A DNA stretch of 64,000 nt from assembly GCA_963702925.1 (NCBI GenBank), contig OY969771.1, positions 558,001-622,000 of the forward strand. Reading direction: 5' to 3'. This stretch comes from CAIKMD01 sp963702925. GTDB taxonomy: Bacteria; Pseudomonadota; Alphaproteobacteria; ATCC43930; CGMCC-115725. The notes under the pieces were generated by a model. It saw only the letters and a program-made list of their open reading frames with translations. It was not told where the DNA came from and made no database searches. Below, in pieces: positions 58,859 to 64,000 of this stretch. The stretch's first letter is position 1. Each line of letters starts with the position of its first letter. Both the position numbers and the translations under genes were made by a program.

Positions 58859-59593
58859 TTACGGCATTTCGCCGAGCAACGCGCTCACCCCGGCACGCCG
58901 CGCCCAATACTCCCAGGCCCGCCAGGATTCCGGCGCCTTCGGATTGAACGCGCCGCGCCCTTCGATCTCGCCCGGCGACAACGGCTTGAAGGTGCCGAAG
59001 CTCATCGCCTGGGTGAGTACGCGGGCGTTCACCGGCAAATAGACCGACAGGCGCACGACATCCTGGACGGTGGCGCCGGCGGCGGCAAAGCCGTGGCCGC
59101 GCATCAGTGCGACCCGCCCCTGGCCGAGACGCTTGGCGAGATCGCGACCGTGATCCTGGTTGACGACCAGCAGGTTGGTGTTGTCGCCGAATTTCTCGGC
59201 GATGTCCCAGACCGGCACTTGCGGTCCCATCGAGCTGGCGACGTGGATGACCGGCTTCAGCGGCACGGTGGCGATGCCGAAAGGCAAAGTCTCTTCGGCA
59301 TGGCTGTGCACGACCGCGTTGACGTCGGGACGCGCCTCGTAGATCCCGCCATGAATGAAGCGCTCGAGATAAGGCGGCCGGCGATCATCGCCGACCACCT
59401 TGCCGTCGAGCGTGAACTCCATGACATCGCGCTCCTCGACCAGCTCGGGGCTGCGCGAGCGCGACAGCAGAAAGCGCTCGGGATTGAGCGGATGGCGGAT
59501 GCTGACATGGCCATAGGCGTCGACCACGCCCTGATGCGCGAGAATGCGGTTGGCGATCACCAGATCGCGGAAGGCCCGTTCAAGATCGCTCAT
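58859..59593 (-). CDS. Class II aldolase/adducin family protein
   Basis: A 244-residue protein of the fuculose-phosphate aldolase fold. Metal ligands are suggested by VVHSHAEE and the later RGHGFAAAG. Besides sugar aldolases the family includes decarboxylases of hydroxylated aromatic acids, such as 3,4-dihydroxyphthalate decarboxylases. Placement next to a dihydroxyphthalate-decarboxylase-like gene favours an aromatic role. AGAGGA box 6 bases before the ATG. Confidence 0.85.
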   Translation of the reverse strand: MSDLERAFRDLVIANRILAHQGVVDAYGHVSIRHPLNPERFLLSRSRSPELVEERDVMEFTLDGKVVGDDRRPPYLERFIHGGIYEARPDVNAVVHSHAEETLPFGIATVPLKPVIHVASSMGPQVPVWDIAEKFGDNTNLLVVNQDHGRDLAKRLGQGRVALMRGHGFAAAGATVQDVVRLSVYLPVNARVLTQAMSFGTFKPLSPGEIEGRGAFNPKAPESWRAWEYWARRAGVSALLGEMP

Positions 59594-59638
59594 GGTGTTT
59601 CCTCTTGGTGTTTTCCGGGTCGGCTTTTCGCCGGGTTT

Positions 59639-60625
59639 CTAATGCAATTCGTAAGTCGGAACGAAAAGCTGCTCGATCGGGATCGGCTTGGCGATCATGT
59701 GCTGCTCGTGCATGTAGGTGACAAGCGCCTCGAGCGTCTTGCGGTTCGCCTCGACCCCGTCCGGCCAAGGATCGCCACCGAAGACCTCATCGATCTCGTC
59801 GATGTCGGCGGTCATCCAGGGCAACATGTAGCGCAGCGCGCCGGTCTCGCGCACCAAGGCCCAAGCGCGCTGGCGCGACTTCTTCAGCGCCTCGTAGAGG
59901 CTGGTCGCGGCGAAGGGATATTTCTCATGCGTGTCGCGGCGTAGCGCCACGAGATGCATGATCGGGAAGATCCCGGTGCGCTTGTAATAATCGCGCTCGA
60001 CCTCGCGGTAATTGGGGAAGAGACGCACCACGTCGGGATTGCGCTTCATCGAATGCGGGATGTTGGTCGCGGTGATCGCGTCGATCTCGCCCTTGTCGAT
60101 CAGATCGCTCAAGGATTTGCGTGCATCGGCGACTTCGATGTCGACCTTCTTCAAGAGCGGCGGCGCCGAAGGATTGCCGTGCGAGCCGACATGGTTGAGC
60201 GCGCCCTGCACCCAATGGATCTTGGACAGATCGACGCCGTAATCATGCTGCAGCATGCCGCGGATGAAGATCGCGGCGGTCTGGGTATAGAGCGGCACGC
60301 CCACCCGCTTGCCTTCGAGATCCTTCGGGGTCTTGATGCCCGAGCGCTTGTTAAAGGTGATCATACTGTGGCGGAAGACGCGCGACGGGAAGAACGGCAG
60401 CGCGACGAACGGCGTCGTGCCGGCCGAATAGCCGGCGATGAATTCCGAGCTCGAGAACTCCGAGGCGTCGAATTCCTGGCCGCCGCCCATGCGGTCGAAG
60501 ATTTCCCGCGGGCTGTTGATCGCGACGAAATTGAGATCGATCCCCGCCGGCCGAACCTCGCCCGAATAAAGCGGCAAGACGCGGTCATAAAGCCCGCACG
60601 CAAAGCTCAGTCTCGGCTCGGACAT
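59639..60625 (-). CDS. 4,5-dihydroxyphthalate decarboxylase-like / periplasmic-binding-like protein
   Basis: A 328-residue protein with the Pht5-type sequence (N-terminal LYDRVLPLYSGEVRPAGIDLNF, then DLEGKRVGVPLYTQT). Its fold is that of type II periplasmic binding proteins, but no signal peptide is present, which favours a cytosolic enzyme. Known members decarboxylate 4,5-dihydroxyphthalate to protocatechuate; others are annotated as ABC binding proteins. It is between the aldolase-family gene and a ring-cleaving cupin (3-bp gap), consistent with aromatic-acid breakdown. Confidence 0.78.
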   Translation of the reverse strand: MSEPRLSFACGLYDRVLPLYSGEVRPAGIDLNFVAINSPREIFDRMGGGQEFDASEFSSSEFIAGYSAGTTPFVALPFFPSRVFRHSMITFNKRSGIKTPKDLEGKRVGVPLYTQTAAIFIRGMLQHDYGVDLSKIHWVQGALNHVGSHGNPSAPPLLKKVDIEVADARKSLSDLIDKGEIDAITATNIPHSMKRNPDVVRLFPNYREVERDYYKRTGIFPIMHLVALRRDTHEKYPFAATSLYEALKKSRQRAWALVRETGALRYMLPWMTADIDEIDEVFGGDPWPDGVEANRKTLEALVTYMHEQHMIAKPIPIEQLFVPTYELH

Positions 60626-60628
60626 GGC

Positions 60629-61612
60629 TCAATTCCCCGGTTGGTTTTCGTCGCGCAGAAAGCCGAGCTTCGACATGGTCGGCTCGTCGGTGACGCGGAA
60701 GACCACCGCGCCTTTCTGCGAACGGTGAAAATGCGTTTGCCAGGAAGGCACCACCAGCACGTCGCCGCGGCGCCACGGGAAGCTCTTTCCCTCGATGACG
60801 GTTTCGCCCTCGCCTTCGACCGGCGAATAAATCGTGTTGGCGGTGGTGCGGCCCGGTGTCGTGGCGGCACCCGCCGGAAGCTTCATCATATAAAGCGCGA
60901 TCGTATCGAGCGCGGGATTGCCGAACTCGATCTGCGTGCCATGGCGGCCGCTTGCATCAGGCCGCGCCTCGGCCAGCCGGCGCTGAGTCTGCTGCCAGGG
61001 AAAATGCATCGGCGACGGAACTTCCGGCCGCGTGCCGCGCGCATATTCGTCGGGATTGGGCTCGAAGAACATCGGCTCCAGCATGTGCACCAGCGGTACG
61101 TCGAGGAAGTCGATCCAATAGCCATTGGCCTTGCTGTCATTGCCATGCCCGTGCCAGCACCAATTGGGCGTCAGCAGCACGTCGCCCGGCATCATCTCGA
61201 GCCGAACGCCGTCAACCACCGTATAGGTGCCGGGCTCGGCATCGACCACCAAGCGCAGCGCGTTGGGCGAATGGCGGTGCGAGCGCGCATGCTCGCCCGG
61301 CATGATCATTTGATAGGCAGACACCAAGGTCGCCGAGGTGCCGTAGGTGCTCCCGGCCTTCACATTGGTGAGAATGAGATTGCGCCGCTCGGCGAGCTCG
61401 GTGTTGATCAGCCGCCCGGCCGCGTCGAGCGCGGGCTTGGCCTGCTCGTAATGCCAGATCGCCGGCGGATAGGTTTTTTTCGGCGCGGGATAAAGCGACG
61501 GCGTCGGCTTGGCCCAGCCCGGGCCCATATCGACCGTCGCGAGATGGCGGTAAAGCTCTTCCAGCGAGCCCGATTGCGCGAGTTCCCGCGGGGTAGCGCC
61601 GGTCAAATCCAT
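60629..61612 (-). CDS. Gentisate 1,2-dioxygenase-like bicupin (short form)
   Basis: A 327-residue bicupin with Fe ligands H112-x-H114 (SHRHSPN) and H154 (WHGHGN). It is paralogous to the 404-residue protein at 10334-11548 (shared HxHxPNA and NDxxA context), but lacks about 75 residues. It should cleave gentisate or a similar hydroxybenzoate. A GGAGAGG box precedes the ATG, and the flavin hydroxylase gene ends 19 bp upstream. Confidence 0.86.
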   Translation of the reverse strand: MDLTGATPRELAQSGSLEELYRHLATVDMGPGWAKPTPSLYPAPKKTYPPAIWHYEQAKPALDAAGRLINTELAERRNLILTNVKAGSTYGTSATLVSAYQMIMPGEHARSHRHSPNALRLVVDAEPGTYTVVDGVRLEMMPGDVLLTPNWCWHGHGNDSKANGYWIDFLDVPLVHMLEPMFFEPNPDEYARGTRPEVPSPMHFPWQQTQRRLAEARPDASGRHGTQIEFGNPALDTIALYMMKLPAGAATTPGRTTANTIYSPVEGEGETVIEGKSFPWRRGDVLVVPSWQTHFHRSQKGAVVFRVTDEPTMSKLGFLRDENQPGN

Positions 61613-61631
61613 CGTCCTCTCCTCCCCACCC

Positions 61632-63254
61632 TTAATTCAATGCGCCCCGGATGCAGTCGATCAGCCGGATCGGGTCCGGCGGCATCCGATCGTCGCGCCA
61701 AGCGACATGGCCGTCGGGGCGCACCAGGACGAGCTTCCTTTCATAAACGCTCGCAACCTCCGGCTCGTCAAGCGCGACTTGGCCAAGCGGCACGCCTCGC
61801 TGCGCGGCCGCTTGAAGAAGCGCATCGGCGGCGGGCGCGTCCTTTCCGATCCGCAGCAAAACGAAGCCGCGGCCGAAGAGATCGAGGGTCGAGCGTCCGT
61901 CTTTCAACCAGACATGCGGCGCCCGAGCGCCTGGCCGCGCGGTTTGCGTATAGGTCATGATTTCGAGCGCCGGCAAAGGCGTGCCGTCGGGCCAACAGAT
62001 CGGCGAATCATCATAGCGATAGCCGAGATGAATCCCGAGCGTGTGCCATTCCCGTGTCATCGCCGCGGTGAATTCGCGCCCCAGTTGTTGGCGCAGTGCT
62101 TCGCCTTCGGGCGTCGGATCGAGCAAGGCAGCGTTGCGCCCGGGCGAGCGCATGCGGCCGAGATTGCCGCTCGCCTCGGCGACGTTGCGCAGACCCACCG
62201 GGCGGCGCTCGATCTCGTAGGAGCCGAGCAAACGCGGTCCCGCCCAGCCGGCGAGCGCGCCATCGAGCTTCCAGGAAAGATCGACCGCGTCCTGGATGCC
62301 GGTATTCATCCCGAAGCCGCCGGTCGGCGACATGAGATGAACCGCGTCGCCCAAAAGGAAGACCCTGCCTTTGCCGAAATGCTCCGCCACCAACTCGCGC
62401 CGCACCCAGGGCAACACGGTGAGAATCTCGTAGTCGAAATCGAAGCCGGCGGCACGGCGGATCGCGGCGCGGATATCCTCGGTCGTGACGTCCTTCTTTT
62501 CCTCGCTGCCGATGATCGACATGCGCCATTGGTCGCGGCCATTGATCGCGACGATCGTGCCCCAGGTTCCTTCGGGCCCGACGAAGATATGGCGGTAGCC
62601 TTTACCCTTGTCGTGCAGCGACACCAGGTTTGGACAGCGGAAAATGACGTTGGTGGTATAGGTAATGACCGGCTTGCCGTGCATCGCGATGCCGAGCGCT
62701 TCGCGCACCTTGCTCGCCGCACCGTCGGCCGCCGCGAGGTAAAGCGCGCGCAGGGTTTCGCGCTTGCCGGTTTCGGCGTCTTCGAGCTCGGCGGTTACGC
62801 CAGCCGCATCCTGCGTGAAGCCCAAAAGCCTTGTGCGATAGCGCAGAGTGACGCTCGGCAAGGACTCACAATATTGCCGCAAGATCGGATCGAACATGTT
62901 CTGCGGACAGCGCTCGCGATGCTGGGGACTTTGCGGCGGCAGAACCTCGTCCTGCATCGACGGGAAACGCTCGCGCCCAAGCTCATAACCATCGAGACTG
63001 GTGAGATACATATTGTCTTGCGGATAATCGCGCGGATAAGGCGAATGCTCGACCGCGTCGACCAGGCCCCAGCGCCGGCAGAACTCCATCGTCCGGACGC
63101 CGACGAAATCCATCCGCGGCTGATAGATCGAGCCATCCGACTGCTCGACCACGACGCATCGCCGCCCGCGCCAGCCCAGATCGCCCGCCAGCGCCAGACC
63201 GACCGGCCCGGCGCCGACGATCAGCACCGGCAATATATCGCTCGTCTCACTCAT
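61632..63254 (-). CDS. FAD-dependent aromatic hydroxylase (MhpA/TfdB type)
   Basis: A 540-residue class A flavoprotein monooxygenase. GAGPVG near residues 14-19 binds ADP, and FLLGDAVHLMSPTGGFGMNTGIQDA is the second FAD site. A C-terminal thioredoxin-like domain follows, as in phenol hydroxylase and TfdB. It would hydroxylate a phenolic or aromatic acid with NAD(P)H, giving the dihydroxylated substrate for the dioxygenase encoded next. Confidence 0.88.
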   Translation of the reverse strand: MSETSDILPVLIVGAGPVGLALAGDLGWRGRRCVVVEQSDGSIYQPRMDFVGVRTMEFCRRWGLVDAVEHSPYPRDYPQDNMYLTSLDGYELGRERFPSMQDEVLPPQSPQHRERCPQNMFDPILRQYCESLPSVTLRYRTRLLGFTQDAAGVTAELEDAETGKRETLRALYLAAADGAASKVREALGIAMHGKPVITYTTNVIFRCPNLVSLHDKGKGYRHIFVGPEGTWGTIVAINGRDQWRMSIIGSEEKKDVTTEDIRAAIRRAAGFDFDYEILTVLPWVRRELVAEHFGKGRVFLLGDAVHLMSPTGGFGMNTGIQDAVDLSWKLDGALAGWAGPRLLGSYEIERRPVGLRNVAEASGNLGRMRSPGRNAALLDPTPEGEALRQQLGREFTAAMTREWHTLGIHLGYRYDDSPICWPDGTPLPALEIMTYTQTARPGARAPHVWLKDGRSTLDLFGRGFVLLRIGKDAPAADALLQAAAQRGVPLGQVALDEPEVASVYERKLVLVRPDGHVAWRDDRMPPDPIRLIDCIRGALN

Positions 63255-63335
63255 GATAGTGCTTCCATCGGCGCGAGTTCCTCCATCATGCGACCATAGG
63301 TAAAGCGGCGATTTTGGTAAACCGGTTATCGGGCG

Positions 63336-64000
63336 TCAAACCGCCGCGGCGCGAAGCTCTTGCCCAAGATGCTCGGCCAAAGCGTTGAGCGCCACCGCCG
63401 CATCGCCGGCATAGGACGAGCCATGCATCAGCGCGAGGCGTTTCGGCCCAAGCGCCGCGAGCCGTCGAAGCTGTGGCACCGTGCCCGGCGTGAGGCTCAT
63501 CGCATGCGATTTTCTTTCGGCCTCGATCGCCGGAGCGAGAATGTCGCTTTCGACCAGCGCCGGCCCGTCGCCGGGATGGCCGAGTATGTCGCTGCAAAAC
63601 AAAGTGCCGCCGGTTTCCTCGAAGATGAGCTGCGCATCCCAGCCATGGGGCAGATGCGGCGTCGCGAGAAAGCGCACGCGCTTGCCGCCAAGATCGATCG
63701 CCTCGCCATCCGCGACTTTGCGCGGCGCCCGCGTCGCGGCATCGCCCAGCCAAATCGCACAGCCGACGGCGCCATGCGCCACGGTCGCGTGAGGCGCCGC
63801 GCCGAGCCATTCGTTGAGCGCGCCGCATTCATCGGCCTCGGTATGGCTGTAAGCGAGCCAGCGCAAGGCTTCGAGCGGCACAAGCTTTGCCACCGCGGCG
63901 GCGATTTGCGGAAACATGTGTCGGTGGCCGAGGTGAAACAGCATCGGCTGTTCCGCTTTGATCAGGAACTGATTGAAGCTCAAACCCAAAGGCGGCGACA
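63336..64000 (-). CDS. MBL-fold metallo-hydrolase, ODP/FprA-like (partial)
   Basis: At least 217 residues of a metallo-beta-lactamase-fold protein cut by the window end. The motif SHTEADE gives the H-x-E-x-D ligand pattern of diiron ODP and flavodiiron proteins, followed by CSDI and LMHGSSY ligand segments. The frame stays open to position 64000, so the start is probably outside; the TTG at 63989 is an unlikely start. It is oriented like the hydroxylase gene, 81 bp upstream, and may begin that operon. Confidence 0.78.
   Translation of the reverse strand, partial: SPPLGLSFNQFLIKAEQPMLFHLGHRHMFPQIAAAVAKLVPLEALRWLAYSHTEADECGALNEWLGAAPHATVAHGAVGCAIWLGDAATRAPRKVADGEAIDLGGKRVRFLATPHLPHGWDAQLIFEETGGTLFCSDILGHPGDGPALVESDILAPAIEAERKSHAMSLTPGTVPQLRRLAALGPKRLALMHGSSYAGDAAVALNALAEHLGQELRAAAV

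Overview
This window comes from a GC-rich bacterial chromosome. The alphaproteobacterial style is clear: GC-rich codon use, NodT-type outer-membrane factors, a short AhcY, palindromic intergenic repeats of the TGCCCGGA/TCCGGGCA kind, and a metK-ahcY-metF methyl cycle. I cannot name the genus; a metabolically versatile soil or rhizosphere member of the Hyphomicrobiales or Rhodospirillales would fit. No rRNA, tRNA, CRISPR array, phage or plasmid genes were seen. One IS630-family element is present.

Layout. 0-7 kb: ACMSD-type amidohydrolase and GMC oxidoreductase (convergent), an MFS permease, an alpha/beta hydrolase, a DHA2 exporter and a hotdog thioesterase. 7-10.3 kb: an orphan CoxL-type molybdoenzyme subunit flanked by hairpin-rich repeats, then a small membrane protein. 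10.3-18.9 kb: a catabolic module with a gentisate-dioxygenase-like cupin on the minus strand, divergent from a tightly spaced plus-strand run (luciferase-like oxidoreductase, two alpha/beta hydrolases, GMC oxidoreductase, second amidohydrolase, small cupin, RidA-like protein, cytochrome c). 18.9-26.2 kb: IS630, inserted exactly in the metF stop codon, then the methyl-cycle genes (HTH-methyltransferase, metK, ahcY, metF) with a structured leader, and a MetE-like methyltransferase. 26-29.2 kb: an aromatic-acid MFS permease, two lipoproteins and an AT-richer islet with a 3-TM protein. 29-40 kb: an MdtABC-like RND efflux system with a NodT-type outer-membrane factor on each side. 40-46 kb: gltD and gltB. 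46.7-52.3 kb: a compact MFS / PLP enzyme / ATP-grasp ligase / PLP decarboxylase cluster, the best candidate here for an undescribed biosynthetic system. 52.5-58.8 kb: tandem NMT1-type binding proteins, a DUF1330 protein, an Arg-rich protein and an ABC transporter. 58.8-64 kb: aromatic catabolism (class II aldolase/adducin, dihydroxyphthalate-decarboxylase-like protein, gentisate-dioxygenase-like cupin, FAD hydroxylase, and an MBL-fold protein cut by the window end).

How the parts fit. The two catabolic regions and the 0-2.6 kb pair carry paralogous parts (two amidohydrolases, two GMC enzymes, two bicupin dioxygenases), which suggests repeated assembly of ring-cleavage or decarboxylation routes for aromatic acids, supplied by MFS and ABC uptake. 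The 20-26 kb genes regenerate S-adenosylmethionine. Functions are read from sequence motifs only; substrates are inference.
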